A stretch of DNA of 64,000 nucleotides from Siphonodentalium dalli (Eukaryota > Mollusca > Scaphopoda > Gadilida > Siphonodentaliidae). Position 1 is the stretch's first letter. Each line of letters opens with the position of its first letter. The notes under the pieces are model-generated. The model did no database searches. It was not told where the DNA came from and saw only the letters and a program-made list of their open reading frames with translations. A program made the translations under genes and the position numbers. The stretch is from contig CP136069.1 in the NCBI GenBank assembly GCA_032622095.1, positions 47,530,194 to 47,594,193 on the forward strand, written 5' to 3'. Shown here in pieces: positions 44,216-57,829 of this stretch.

Positions 44216-45955
44216 AACTGCAAAAAACACTATATTTTATGTTACTGGGACCTCATATGGGCCTTTATAGTGGAGATGACATTAAGCAGCTTAATTTAAG
44301 CTATATGACATGTTGCATATGGGGTGGTGGGGTGAAAACAATCCTTCATGAAACCCTTCAGAAAGAAGCCTCAAGAAATGTATAACTGAAATAAATAAAT
44401 TTGTCTTGATGTGACTAAAGTCAAGATCATTGTGTGCATGGAAAAAGAGCAAGCAACTGTCTCAAACATTAATGTGACTATCAATGGGTAGAAAATATCT
44501 GTCATCACACTTTTCATCAGTGCACCAAGCCAATCAGTGAAATATTTGCATTCTATCAACTCATGATCTGTTACTCTGACAACACCTAAAATATCCAAGT
44601 CTGGCATAGTGACTATTTGTCATTTATTAATATGATAATAACGTGTCCGAACATTTACTCCTTCCAAGTCCATGATATGTACATGTAGATATAAAATTAG
44701 AATATACAATTAGATTATACAATGTAGGCCTACATGTAGGTGAATAATAATTGTACCCCACACAGGTTGATACTTTGAAGTATATATATTCTCAAGTCGC
44801 ATTAATTAATGTGCCAGTTTAAATCTGGTATCATTGGTACTGTATAGATGTTTATAGTTCACGGACATATACCGGTAAAAATTAAATGTCTGCCATGCCC
44901 TGTTACTGAAACCATGTCATTTGGACCTTGCTGGTTAAAGGCACGGTTGGCCTTCATTATAGATTATAATTTAGAAATAAAAGTTAAGAAATTATAACAT
45001 GTTGTAAAGAATATAGTAATGGTATACTATGAAAGTATGAATGTCATATCCTCAAAACACAAATTGTGTCAGTCGAACGTTGGATTATATACATTATACA
45101 GCATGTAAAGAGTGAGCGATAAGCACAACACTCAACACCATGGAAATGTTTCAGGAGAGTGATTCACAGTGACCCATTCAACACCGAAATCTTGAAAGGT
45201 GAGGGTTAAAATTAGTTAGCGCTATACTGTTATGTTATAAACAATTTGGTGGAATTTCTAACCAAAGTTCACTTAATGCATAGGGTATCTGCGGCAATGA
45301 GTATTTTGCTTACTGCATACTCTTCACATACTGTTTGTCTACATAACATGGGGTTTATTCACATGACTTAGAAATATCATTTAATACAACTATTAGTTAT
45401 TTAAGTCCAGTGTGGAAGATTCATCAGAATAACAATATGAATCAGGACCCTATACATGTATATTAGTCATTTCTTAACTCTGAAATGTTGGTAAAAGTAA
45501 AACATAAAGTGATCCAGAGAGACTGATAGACAAAACAAGAGCACTGCCGCTGATGGTTATTTAAACCAAATTTCCGGCTACCATCTTTGACCAAAAAATC
45601 TTAACCAAATATGTACATGCAGGGTTCCGCCAAGGGGAATTAATGAGTCCGTATTGGGACGACCATGGTTCGTCCTGTCGGGCGAAAATTTTGTTATTTG
45701 ACATTGAAAAGTAGCCATTTCCTTGCACCTGAGTGTCCCACAAAGCAATCCAAAGCTACGTATATTACGCAAGTCGATCATTTTCCGTGGGTGCATTAAT
45801 TATGTTGATGGTATCCAGATAATTAATCATATAATTACGCACGTAAGACTGCCGTCTGATTGAATACTATATCAAGCTACAAGTTACAGTGTTTAAAAAT
45901 TTATAACTTACAATAAGATTCCATGAAACTAAACACAAATGAAAGTGTCAATTAC
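44216..45955. other. Gene-free stretch
   Basis: AT-rich. A 78-codon minus-strand frame at 44371-44607 looks mildly protein-like (MPDLDILGVVRVTDHELIEC) but has no splice or family support. Confidence 0.4.
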
Positions 45956-45959
45956 ACTG

Positions 45960-48900
45960 TAGCTCAACTTGGAAAGGGAATAATTTAATGTATTACAGTC
46001 AATGGAGCCATTAGGAATGTGGAAACTTGAATATCTAATGCATGTTTATAGACATGAATAGAAAAGTTAAATCCAAGATGGCTGCTGGCGGCCATGTTTT
46101 CGGCCGAATGACCCCAAAATGAGTCGTTCCCATCTACATGTCATTGTTAACATCCATGAAAAATTTTATGACGATCAGACTAAAGGTACGACCTGTAGCC
46201 CATGCTAAATAATTTAGTCATACAAAGAGTAAAATCCAAGATGGCTGCTGGCGTCCATGTTTTTTGGCCGAATGATCCCAAAATGACTCGTTCCCATCTA
46301 CATATCATTATTAACATTCATGACAAATTTTATGATGATCAGACTAAAGGTATGGCATGTAGCCCGTGCTAAAGAATTTAGTCATACAAAGAGTAAAATC
46401 CAAGATGGCTGCTGGCGGCCATGTTTTCGGCCGATTGACCCCAAAATGAGTCGTTCCCATCTACATGTCATCGTTAACATCCATGACAAATTTTATGATG
46501 ATCAGACTAAATGTACGACCTGTAGCCCATGCTAAAGAATTTAGTCATACAAAGAGTAAAATCCAAGATGGCTGCTGGTGGCCATATTTTTGGGCCGAAT
46601 GACCCCAAAATTACTCGTTCCCATCTACATGTCAATATTATCATCCATGACACATTTCATGATCATCAGACGAACAGTACGACCTGTGGCCCGTGCTAAT
46701 GGATTAAAATTTTAAATTCAAGATGGCCGCAGGCGCCATGTTTTTTGTCCGAATGACCCCAAAATGACTCGTTCCCATCTACATTCCAATTTCAACAACC
46801 ATTACAAATTTTATGATGATCAGACTAAATGTACGACCTGTAGCCCATGCTAAAGAATTTAGTCATACAAAGAGTAAAATCCAAGATGGCTGCTGGTGGC
46901 CATGTTTTTGGGCCGAATGACCCCAAAATTACTCGTTCCCATCTACATATCAATATTATCATCCATGACAAATTTCATGATCATCAGACGAACAGTACGA
47001 CCTGTGGCCCGTGCTAATGGATTAAATTTTTAAATTCAAGATGGCCGCAGGCGGCCATGTTTTTTGTCCGAATGACCCCAAAATGACTCGTTCCCATCTA
47101 CATTCCAATTTCAACAACCATGACAAATTTTATGATAATCAGACTAAAGGTACGACCTGTAGCCCATGCTAAAGGATTTAGTCATACAATGAGTAAAATC
47201 CAAGATGGCTGCTGGAGGCCATGTTTTTCAGACGAATGACCTCAAAATGACTCGTTCCCATCTACATGTCATTATTAACATTCACGACAAATTTCATGAT
47301 GATCAGACAAAAGGTACAACCTGTAGCCCGTGCTAAAGGATTTAGTCATACAAGAGTAAAATCCAAGATGGCTGCTGGCGACCAGGTTTTTTGGTCGAAT
47401 GACCCCAAAATTACTCGTTCCCATCTACATGTCATTGTTAACATCCATGACACATTTTATGATGATCAGACTAAAGGTACGACCTGCAGCCCGTGCTAAA
47501 GAATTTAGTCATACAAAGAGTAAAATCCAAGATGGCTGCTGGCGGCCATGTTTTTTGGCCGAATGACCCCAAAATTACTCGTTCCCATCTACATGTCAAT
47601 ATTATCATCCATGACAAATTTCATGATGATCAGAAGAACAGTACGACCTGTGGCCCGTGCTAATGGATTAAATTTTTAAACCCAATATGGCCGCTGGCGG
47701 CCATGTTTTTTGTCCGAATGACCCTAAAATGACTCGTTCCCATCTACATTCCAATTTCAACAACCATGACAAATTTTATGATGATCAGACTAAAGGTACG
47801 ACCTGTAGCCCGTGCTAAAGGATTTAGTCATACAAAGAGTAAAATCCAAGATGGCTGCTGGCGGCCATGTTTTTGGACCGAATGACCCCAAAATTACTCG
47901 TTCCCATCTATTTATAGTGGCGAAATACGAATGGTAGCCAAATCTTTCAAACTCGGAACGCATAGCTTGTCAATAGTCTGTATTAGTCCAACAACTGACG
48001 ACCGCTGCTATAGAGTTTAAGCCAACGTGTTATAAAATATAATTGAGTTTTGGCGGGAAATGGGAACATGTGCGCCGTTGTTTGTGTTTGGGGACCCAGG
48101 CTGGACAACGAAACTATTATTGACCGTACTTTGACTTTATCCAGGCTCCATATTGTTGGGGGGGGGGGGGGGTGGGCATGTTTTTTGTGTTTATCCTCCA
48201 TGCATGTAATATGGGTCAAATGAATGATTTTGTCACTATGAATTCCCGCTATAAAGACTGATTTGGGACAGGTTCCGTTTTATAACAGTACGATAGCACA
48301 GGATCTCGGAGGTAAATACCTCCTTTGGTAGGAGAACCAGGGCCGCCTGTTGGCGTATGTCGATCCCTACTCTGCCTAACTCAGCAAGTCGGCATTCTCT
48401 GATCAAATTATGTAATCGTACGATAGCACGGGATCTCCGAGCGTGAGTAGTTTCAACCACAGAAATCCCGTGCAAAATAATATCCGTACTCAGCAGTGCG
48501 ACATTCTTTGATGTTTCCGCGACCTTTATTACGCTGTAAATAACGTCGTTATTTCAATGCACACCAAACATTACGTTGTAGTTTTTGGCGCTTTGATTAC
48601 AAAGGGTTACGCTGTACTGGTAACACACTGTGCTCAATTGACCCGCTTTTTCACCAGTATTCTGTTTAACCCCCCGAACTCCCGTTGCAGCCGAATTTTT
48701 TATGACATATTGCTACTGACTTTTGGTACATGTATGAATCAAACAGATCATCTGCGAGGGGAATGGGTCTGTGGGACGGACCCACAGCCGGCCTGACGGA
48801 AACCCTGACATGTACCATGCAAATTTCCATTGCGAGCTATTTCTGAAAACTGAATAGAACCTGGTATAAAATTGTCTACTATGAGGGTTTACGAGCAGAT

Positions 48901-51731
48901 AATTTTACCCATTCACAATACAAACCGTTCATAGCACCATGCATACATGTACATGGCCTCAATATAGCTCGAAGACGAGTGTGACTCGCCACACAGTAGT
49001 ATTTCAACCAGGTTCTACTCATGATTCATTGCATTAACTGAATATTACATGCACACTTCAACTACGATATGGTAGGTAAAGCTACATTTATTTTGCTGAA
49101 TATAGGATCTAATTTACATATCGTGATTTAATTTAGACTTTGAAAAATTATTAAAATTTCAACACGCAGTGACGAATGGTGGCCTGGTATAAGATAATAT
49201 AATATCAAGCCATTTCATGCCTGAGATAAAATAGCCACTCTGTAACAAATAAATTTGCTAACCGGAGAAGTTGGGCCCATTATTATTATTGAATATACGG
49301 TGCATAATAGACTACAAATAATGTGAAGTATAGGTATTGATGGAGAACACCCGAAGCACCATGCGATTTGCCCGAAAGTTCCACCAATTCTCCCAAAATT
49401 GCCCAAATTTTATGCTTGCAAATCATTCAGAGGGGGGGGGGTACTGCAGCCCCTCAGCCCCCTGGCCCATATTGCCATGTAAATGCCAAAAACACTTAAC
49501 GCGATTGTAGATCCTCTGGCCATGTCCCTGACAAAACGGTACCGTAACTCCACCGCAGTGACCATCTTGATACCGCTGTGGATACCGTATACTACCAGCA
49601 ATACAATGGTCTTTATCGGGGTACCACCCCGTTTTTTCAAGTCAATTACTTTGATTATAGTGGTACCTCTACAGGTGTGAAACCCCACAATGATAATCTC
49701 CCATCTAGAGGTCACCTCGAGAATCCATACTAAGTTTGATGACAATCGAATTAGGGTTGTGGCCTTTAGAGTGTGCCAAAGAATTTAGTGATGCAAAGAG
49801 TGAAATACAAGATGCCTGCCAGTGGCCATGTTTTTCATCGAAAATCGTTTAAATTCAATAGTTCCCATCTAGAGGTGATATCCCAAACATACATGTACCC
49901 GTGAATTTTCAAAACATTTCACTAATAATTGTGAACTTCATGCTTGAAATCCAGTATGGCCGCTGGCAGCCATGTTTTTTTTAACAGAATTCGGAAAAAA
50001 TGGATAGCTCCCATCAAGATGTCACCCCGAAGATCCATATGAAGTTTTGTGACGATCAGATGAGAGATGTTTCATGTAGGGTGTGCTAAAGGATTTAGTC
50101 AACACAAAGAGTAAAAACAAGATGGCTGTTGGCAGCCATGTTTTTTTACCAGAATTACGGGGGGGGGGGGGGTGGGAGGGGGAATGGTAATCTCTCATTT
50201 ACATGTAGATGTCAATCCGAGAATCCATATTATGTTTGGTGGTGATTGGATGAGAAATGTTGCCTGTAGGGTGTGCCAAAGGATTGAGTCATACAAAGAG
50301 TGCAAACAAAGATTGCTGTTAGCAGCCATGTGTTTTTCCCAGAAAATTGAAAATAAAAGGTTAACTTTTGTAAAGTCTGGCTAAAACTTTAGCTAGGAGC
50401 TGGGGGGGGGGGAGTAGTTTGGGTGTTGTTTGGATGCAACATGGTACAGTTGTTATTAGTATTTTGTTTTCATTTTATTTTGTTTGCTTGAAATTTCAAT
50501 GAACAACATTACATCAGTGATATATAAATCTAATTGTTTATCAAATATTTGCAGGACCCAAACATCTGGTTTTAACAAGCTACCAGTATCTGACCGACTA
50601 CATACATGTAAATGTACGGTATGCGTACATATTGAATCACCATGTCCACCCATATACCTGTCACCTGGGATGGTGGGTTTGAAGAGAACATGCGCAAATC
50701 ATTGTGACGTTTCTACATATTTATTGTAGGTATATTTAGGCCTATCAATTATAGTTGAATTTGACAGTGCCAAATACACTATTTCCCTGTCATTGTGGAA
50801 ACTTTGGGATTGTGCAATCCAGTGCACAGCCAAAAAATTGTCCTGTTCAAAATTGACACTTATCTTCTACGGCATTACTTTAAAATTGCATGAAATTCTA
50901 TAATTGGCTGAAGAGTTAAAGGGTCACTCTCAACAAATGTTACTGAAAGAGTGATGAGTAAAGAACTAAAGATGTACCTGGGAATATATACACCCCCCAC
51001 GAGGTGATGAGTAATGATGCACCAGGTATCTACATGTATATACTATATAGCGTATCTATGTGATGCACATGGGGGATTTATTATCTACATCTACCATTAG
51101 ATAGCGTGTGGAGTTACTCAATGCTTGCTGCGCTCATTTGTGCGTACACCCGATAAAAAAGTTTGAAAATGTGCTGAACGGTCAGTCATTACCATGAGGA
51201 AAATACAGCAAGAGCACTCACAGCTAACCTTAAAGTTCCCATCTACATTTCATTGTTAACATCAATGACAAATTTCATGAAGTTCCGACCAAAGCTACGA
51301 CCTGTAGCCTGTGCCAAAGGATTTAGTCATGCAAAGAGTAAAATCCAAGATGGCTGCTGGCGGCCATGTTTTTTTACCGAATGTCCCCAAAATCACTCGT
51401 TCCCATCTACATGTCAATATTAACATCCATGACAAATTTCACGATGATCAGACAAACAGTACGACCTGTAGCCCGCACCAATGGATTGAATATTTAAATC
51501 CAAGATGGCCGCCAGTGGCCATGTTTTTTGGCCGAATGACACCAAAATGACCCGTTCCCATCTACATGTCAATGTCAACAGTCGTGACAAATCTCATAAA
51601 GATCAGACGAAATGTGCGACCTGTAGCCCGCGCCAAAGGAAATTGTTGACGGACACACGCACACATGGACATATGCACACACGGACGCCAAACCATGGCA
51701 ATAGCTCAAACTTACAAAGTAAGTTGAGCTA
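45960..51731. mobile_element. Array-bearing element with TAGCTCAACTT ends, interrupted
   Basis: TAGCTCAACTT at 45960-45970 and a right-end hairpin AGCTCAAACTTAC-AAA-GTAAGTTGAGCT (51702-51730) mark the ends. Next to the right end is a run of CACACGGACG words. Inside, a unit of about 160 bp (AAGATGGCTGCTGGCGGCCA, TTCCCATCTACATGTCA, TACGACCTGTAGCCCGTGCT) is repeated about 12 times at 46070-47905. Diverged copies follow at 49780-50330 and fresher ones at 51230-51640. 47906-49780 and 50330-51230 do not match the unit and may be insertions. Non-coding. Confidence 0.7.
47906..49779. other. Non-array sequence inside the previous element
   Basis: It begins abruptly in the middle of an array unit (CCCATCTA|TTTATAGTGG). 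It has a poly(G) run at 48160 and a 79-codon minus-strand frame at 48236-48475 with imperfect repeats of CGATAGCACGGGATCTC. No gene recognised. Confidence 0.4.
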
Positions 51732-52526
51732 AAAAGGAATCTAATGTTACGGAAACTATAAGTTTCAGTGAACTTTCAGAGCATGGATAACAATTACAAA
51801 GGTGGGCCCCTGCCTGCACATTTCAGGACTCAGAACAAGTTAAGTATTTGGTAATAGTTAATTTCATTTAGCAGTCACCACACTATAAGCGATAGCCTGT
51901 ACTAGTAACATCTAAGCATACTTATAAATACAAACAAAGTATACTAGTACTTGCTGCAAATGACACCGCCGAGAATATCGCTGATTAAAATACCATAGGT
52001 TCCCTGATTTTGAGAGAATGTCAATCAACTCCCCTTTGGTCCAATGAGATTCAAGGGCGAGGTCATTCAGATCACTGACAGACAGCCCATTTCAAAGACA
52101 TAGCACTTGCCGCCTTTCTTGTAGAAATATACAACGATGTCGGCATAAGTTCAAAGCTGCAGTGCCGCCATGCAATTTGAAGAATATACAATGACTCGAA
52201 TCTCTTTGATACATGATGTTGTATATTAAACTGTGTAAAACAATCCGGGTATTCAACAATAACCGGCATTTTCCAACTACCGAAATAAATAACGCAGATT
52301 AATCGCCGACGGAAATGGTATCAATTATCGGCTTTATCAAGGGTTCATCGATTATATGATTAATCGTGGCACCCCTACTCGCTTTGGCAGCTGCCAGCTG
52401 GGGCCAGGCTATATAACGACATTGCTGGTTTTATGTGATGGAGGAAACCCGTGTACGCCATACTAGTAGGGTTGAAACAATTAATCGACTCAGAATTTTG
52501 CTGTCGACTAGTCGAAACATTATTAG
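51732..52526. other. Gene-free stretch
   Basis: Nothing recognised; short minus-strand frames at 52072-52269 and 52375-52626 lack motifs. Confidence 0.4.
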
Positions 52527-52671
52527 TTATCTTCGGCAACATCGGGGGTACATGTAGATTTAATACCTGGATGTCGATTTTGAACCCTGAGGCGGAGCCG
52601 AGGGGTTCAAAAAGAGACATACACAACAGGTATTAAATCTCCATGTACCCCACGATGTTGCCGGAGATAAC
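52527..52671. mobile_element. Hairpin MITE
   Basis: TTATCTTCGGCAACATCGGG and GTACATGTAGATTTAATACC at the left pair with GGTATTAAATCTCCATGTAC and GATGTTGCCGGAGATAA at the right. The tip holds CCTGAGGCGGAGCCGAGGGG. Confidence 0.85.
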
Positions 52672-52890
52672 GATTTTGTCCCCACAACAATAACCATGTC
52701 TCCTTAATTGAAGTGTGTTTTTCATAGGTTATCGGATTAATTCACACCAATAAGAATGAAAGTGTCAATGACACTGTAGCTCAACTTAGGTAAGGGAATA
52801 ATTTAATGGTTGACAGTAAATGGAGGAATAGGAAAGGTGCTAATTGAAATGTCTAACCTACATGTACATGTAGCTGTGCCAAAGGATTTA

Positions 52891-54899
52891 CTCTTGGGCT
52901 CCAAATAAACATGCATGCACGTTTATTATTTTCTTGGGAAATTTCCCCCCTGCACAGTGCTTATTTGGGTCTGCACGTTTATTAATTTTGAGGCTATGAA
53001 AATTGAAATCAGCACAAACTCAAGATTTCTATATGACTCTGATACCAAAATGATGAGTTTATATCTTTATGCATGTACATATTCAAATATATGACACGCA
53101 TGTGAACATTTAAATACTGAATAAAAGGTCGCAGACCACATGTCCCCCGACTCGAGTGGTAAACTTCATGATTGGATTTGTTAGAAGGATACTATTTGCA
53201 ACAATATTATACAGTATATAGATTTTGCAATCCACCGCAAAATTTCTTGGACAAAACAACCCGATGAACAAACGCATGCAAACGCGAAAAAATGATATTT
53301 TTGTATTAGCTATATAGATGTTGTTAATCACCAACATGTTAGGAACAATATCCCAGAGTTTCAAATCTCTACATTTAAAATTGTAGGAGGAGTTGATTAC
53401 ACCATGAAGGTACCCAATCTCATCCAAAAGGCAAAAATGTTCCAAATTTTCTAAGACGAAAACCCCCCCCAAAAATATGGAAAAAATGATATTTTTGATT
53501 AGCTATATAGATGTTGTAAATCACCAACATGTTAGGAACAATATCCCAGAGTTTCAAATCTCTACATTTAAAACTGTAGGAGGAGTTGATTACACCATGA
53601 AGGTACCCAATCTCATCCAAAAGGCAAAAATGTTCCAAATTTTCTAAGTCGAAAACCCCCCCAAAAATATGGAAAAAATGATATTTTTGATTAGCTATAT
53701 AGATGTTGTAAATCACCAACATGTTAGGAACAATATCCCAGAGTTTCAAATCTCTACATTTAAAACTGTAGGAGGAGTTGATTACACCATGAAGGTACCC
53801 AATCTCATCCAAAAGGCAAAAATGTTCCAAATTTTCTAAGTCGAAAACCCGACCAAAAATATGGAAAAATGATATTTTTGATTAGCTATATAGATGTTGT
53901 AAATCACCAACATGTTAGGAACAATATCCCAGAGTTTCAAATCTCTACATTTAAAACTGTAGGAGGAGTTGATTACACCATGAAGGTACCCAATCTCATC
54001 CAAAAGGCAAAATATGTTCCAAATTTTCTAAGTCGAAAACCCCCCAAAAACATGGAAAAAATGATATTTTTTTATTAGCTATATAGATGTTGCAAATCAC
54101 CAACATGTTAGGAACAATATTCCAGAGTTTCAAATCTCTACATTTAAAACTGTAGGAGGAGTTGATTACACCATGAAGGTACCCAATCTCATCCAAAAGG
54201 CAAAAATGTTCCAAATTTTCTAAGTCGAAAACCCCCCCAAAAATATGGAAAAAATGATATTTTTGATTAGCTATATAGATGTTGAAAATCACCAACATGT
54301 TAGGAACAATATCCCAGAGATTCAAATCTCTACATTTAAAACTGTAGGAGGAGTTGATTACACCATGAAGGTACCCAATCTCATCCAAAAGGCAAAAATG
54401 TTCCAAATTTTCTAAGTCGAAAACCCCCCCAAAAATATGGATTTTTTTTTATTTTTGATTAGCTATATAGATGTTGCAAATCACCAACATGTTAGGAACA
54501 ATATCCCAGAGTTTCAAATCTCTACGTTTAAAACTGTAGGAGGAGTTGATTACACCATGACGGTACCCAATCTCGGACGCACGGACGGACAGACGCACGG
54601 ACGCGCGGACGGACGGACGGACGGACGGACGAGGGTCATTTCTATAGTCCTCCGACGGAAACGTCGGGGGACAATAAAACACCACATGAGTCATGTGGTG
54701 TTTTATTCAGTATTTAAATGTGACATGACACATACCGCACTATGTTGATTCCTATACTTGACCTACAATGTTTAACAGTTGATGTTTTGCTCCGAGTTTC
54801 CCCTGCACTATTATTTGGGTCTGCACTTGTATTAACTTTCAATGGAATTTTCCCCCTGCACTATTATTGGGGTCTGCACTGTTATTTGGAGCCCGAGAG
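52891..54899. mobile_element. TA-target TIR element nested in the array
   Basis: Left CTCTTGGGCTCCAAATA and right TATTTGGAGCCCGAGAG form the ends, flanked by TA on both sides (52889-52890 and 54900-54901). Removing it and one TA restores AAGGATTTA|GTCATGCAAAGAG, the exact array sequence, so the insertion is proved by the empty site. TA target duplication suits Tc1/mariner-like elements. It contains two inverted blocks with CTGCAC and TTATTTGGGTCTGCAC, and a further nested array. Confidence 0.8.
53141..54673 (-). mobile_element. Array-bearing element with TGTCCCCCGAC ends
   Basis: TGTCCCCCGAC (53141-53151) and GTCGGGGGACA (54663-54673) bound it. On the minus strand the right end reads as a hairpin (CCGACGTTTCCGTCGGAGG), then CTATAGAAATGACCCTCG, then a run of TCCG words, then about seven copies of a 191-bp unit (starting 53308, 53501, 53692, 53884, 54077, 54269, 54460; AGCTATATAGATGTTG). 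This is the same plan as 37565-38451. Its outer flanks also form an inverted repeat (CATTTAAATACTGAATAAAA), and a 33-bp perfect palindrome around CACATGAGTCATGTG lies at 54675-54707. Confidence 0.75.
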
Positions 54900-56850
54900 T
54901 AGTCATGCAAAGAGTAAAATCCAAGATGGCTGCTGGCGGCCATGTTTTTTGGCTGAATGACCTCAAAATGACTCGTTCCCATCTACATATCATTGTTAAC
55001 ATCCATGACAAATTTCATGAAGATCCGAATAAAGCTACGACCTGCAGCCCGCGCCAAAGGATTTAGTCACGTAAAGAGTAAAATCCAAGATGGCTGCTGG
55101 TGGCCATTTTTTTTGGCCGAACGACCCCAAAATGACTCGTTGCAATCTACATGTCATTGTTAACATCCATGACAAATTTCATGAAGATCCGACTAAAGCT
55201 ACGACCTGCAGCCGCACCAATGGATTTAATTTTGAAATCCAAGATGGCCTCCAGCGGCCATGTTTTTTGACTGAATAACCTCAAAAGGACTCGTTTCCGT
55301 CTACATGTAATTGTTAACATCCATGACAAATTTCACGAAGATCCGACTAAAGCTACGACCTGTAGCCCGCGCCAAAGGATTTAGTCATGCAAAGAGTAAA
55401 ATCTAAGATGGCTGTTGGCGGCCATGTTTTTTGACAGAACGACCCCAAAATTACTCGTTCCCATCTACATGTCAATATTAACATCCATGACAAATTTCAT
55501 GATGATCAGACGAACAGTACTACCTGTAGACCGCGCCAATGGATTTAATTTTGAAATCCAAGATGGCCGCCAGCGGCCATGTTTTTTGGCCGAATGACCC
55601 CAAAATGACTCGTTCCCATCTACATGTCAATGTCAACATTCTTGACAAATTTCATAAAGATCAAACCAAAGGTACGACCTGTAGCCCACGCCAAAGGACA
55701 TTGTTGACAAACACACAGACACACGGACGCCAACCCATGGCTATAGCTCAAACTTACATGCCGGATTCGTCATCTCCGGTTTAAACCTCCGAGTTTAAAC
55801 CTGGTTTAAACCTGCATTGGCGGTCCAGCCAAACCGGGTCTAAGGGGGCGTTTTTGTAGTTCAGTTGCCAGCTAATTGACAACTCGATTCGGTGATATGA
55901 TTATGCAATCAAACTACCATCTTACCAATCGGACCAACAGATAGGCCGACATAATGGTTACTGACAAGTCATAAATTATCGTGACCGCGTGCACGCTCAA
56001 TGGATTTATTCATTGAGAAACAAGTATCGCTCATTGACTATTAATCCGATCTCATTCTGTGTTTAAATCAGTTTAACAAAGGGCATGTCTCTCAACACGA
56101 GTTTCACGCTCTGTTCATAACTTTGTTTGTGATAGATTTCTGCAGATGCTTCACCCGCAAAGACAAAAATTGGTGTATTTACATGTGTATCTGTATATAT
56201 TAAAGGGTATACGAGCTGTCTATCTGTATGTCCGTTCGCAACTGTTCTCCAATACCCCTGGACCGTTTTCAATTAAATTAGGGGTGTGGTGATTCGTGTG
56301 GTATAACGGCGTTAGATTTTTAAAATTTTGATTTAAAATTTTTTTTTTTAAATTGTGTTAAATTGAGTAAGGGGTTGAATCTAAAGAGAAACAAAATTTA
56401 AAATTTAAATTAACATTTGTTTGTTTTAAATTTAATTAATTTTTTTTTAATTAAAATGTTCAAATGATCAAAATGTGCGCAAAGCCCTCTGGCGCTGAAT
56501 AAAATCTCCATAATCGAGTCAATCCTGGACCAAGAGGCCAGTCAAGTAAAGGCAATTTGCTTATGAGTGCACACCATAAGCGGCATCTGAACTGTTGGAA
56601 GCGGGCAACCATGCAAAGGGACAGCTTTTAACAAAGAAATATATTACATGCGTTGATTTTTTTTGTCAATGTCATAAATTTCCAGTCATGCAGAAAATCA
56701 AAAAAGTTCCCAGGTTTTGGACTGGTAGAATATTATGGGAATTTATGGGCGTAGCCAGAGTAGAAATTTGTGGCATGATCTACATCAAAATAAGTTATCA
56801 AATTTGACTTATTTAGCAATATAAGTTTAGGATTGCAAACTATGTGTATA

Positions 56851-57023
56851 GTACGGTGGCTGATTTGCGACATGCACACAACATATATTATCTCGAGATC
56901 TCGACATAATTATCTCGAGATAATAACTCGAGATCTCGACATAATATCTCGAGATCTCGAGATAATTAAGTCGAGATCTCGAGATAATATATATTGTGTG
57001 CATGTCGCAAATCAGCCACCGTA
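56851..57023. mobile_element. Hairpin element of CTCGAGATCTCGA words
   Basis: Left TACGGTGGCTGATTTGCGAC and ATGCACACAACATATATTAT pair with their inverses at the right. The middle consists of several overlapping ATCTCGAGAT and CTCGAGATCTCGA palindromes. Confidence 0.85.
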
Positions 57024-57335
57024 GTATAGCATATCTGGTCATGCAGTAGCATCGTTTTGGTGTCAAAATTAAAACGTTGAACCCTTCAAATGAATTCGTA
57101 GAAAACACCAGTATTTGTGACTGCCACGAGCCACACAAAAAAAACACAAAATAGTTGTTAAAATCATATTTTTAGGAACATGTCCATATCTGAGCAAAGC
57201 TCGCGTACGAATGAATCAACTGTGACATGATAACACGAGTCGGCAGTCGCCACTTTGACACGCCCTCACTCGAGATTATTTACAGCTCCACCATTTGACT
57301 GAGTGATTGACAATTCTAAACCGCGATGAAGAAAA

Positions 57336-57677
57336 GACGGATTCGTCATCTCAAGTTTAGCCTCGATAAAGCTGGTTTAGCTGGACCGCCGAATTAGATG
57401 GTTTAGTTGCCGGTTTAAGCTCATAAAACGCAAACACAATATTGAACTTGACAAAAAATTATCTCCATACGCTTTATATGTGTGACTGCTTCTCACTTAT
57501 AAATTTCCAATCAAAATATGACCGCTGTCGTAATTATTGATTTTCGCAATCAATAAAACGGGGCGGTTCGCATTAGGAAAGTACTTTTAACTATCTCGAC
57601 GATACAGAGACACTACTGTTAAAGTTAAACCTCTGGTCTGGCTGGACCAGGTTTAAACCAGAGATGACGAATGCGTC
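57336..57677. mobile_element. Nested GACGGATTCGTCATCTC element
   Basis: Left GACGGATTCGTCATCTC and right GAGATGACGAATGCGTC with GGTTTAGC/GGTTTAAACC words inside. A shorter relative of the enclosing element. Confidence 0.65.
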
Positions 57678-57829
57678 ACTTAGACCTGCGGTCTCAGGTT
57701 TAAACCACGGATTTTGCTGACTCACGGCGGTTTAAACCTAGAGGTTTACGTAGACCAGGTTTAAACCTGAGATGACGAATCCGGCCACAATGTCCCACTC
57801 TCAAATACATCTTATATCTATATTTGCGA

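Larger units (their letters stand above)
52757..55757. mobile_element. Second copy of the TAGCTCAACTT array element, twice disrupted
   Basis: The left end GAAAGTGTCAATGACACTGTAGCTCAACTT (52757-52786, given in parts elsewhere) matches the left end of the copy at 45930-45970. The 160-bp array resumes at 54902 after a nested insertion (52891-54899). At the right its terminal hairpin is cut off at CTCAAACTTACA (55747-55758) by the next element. Confidence 0.7.
55760..57785. mobile_element. GTTTAAAC-rich TIR element with nested copies
   Basis: Ends GCCGGATTCGTCATCTC and GAGATGACGAATCCGGC. The ends carry several GGTTTAAACC words that form hairpins, and a GGTCCAGCC/GGCTGGACC pair. Two units with the same kind of ends seem to be nested (see 57336-57677). 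Between are a simple-sequence stretch (56216-56460) and the hairpin element at 56851. No transposase gene is visible. Confidence 0.7.

Noticed and set aside
44937-45205. Third copy of the TTAA-flanked element (TTAAAGGCACGGTTGGCC)
   Set aside because: Only the first 18 or so bases resemble the end of the element; I could not find the other end.
46070-47905. Regular repeat with spacers, considered as a CRISPR-like array
   Set aside because: The units are about 160 bp with no short constant repeat and unique spacer pattern, the DNA is eukaryotic, and no cas genes are present.
53420-54406. Two 136-codon minus-strand frames with repeated HFCLLDEIGYLHGVINSSY
   Set aside because: They are the 191-bp array read through; the protein repeat follows the DNA repeat and has no start or family match.
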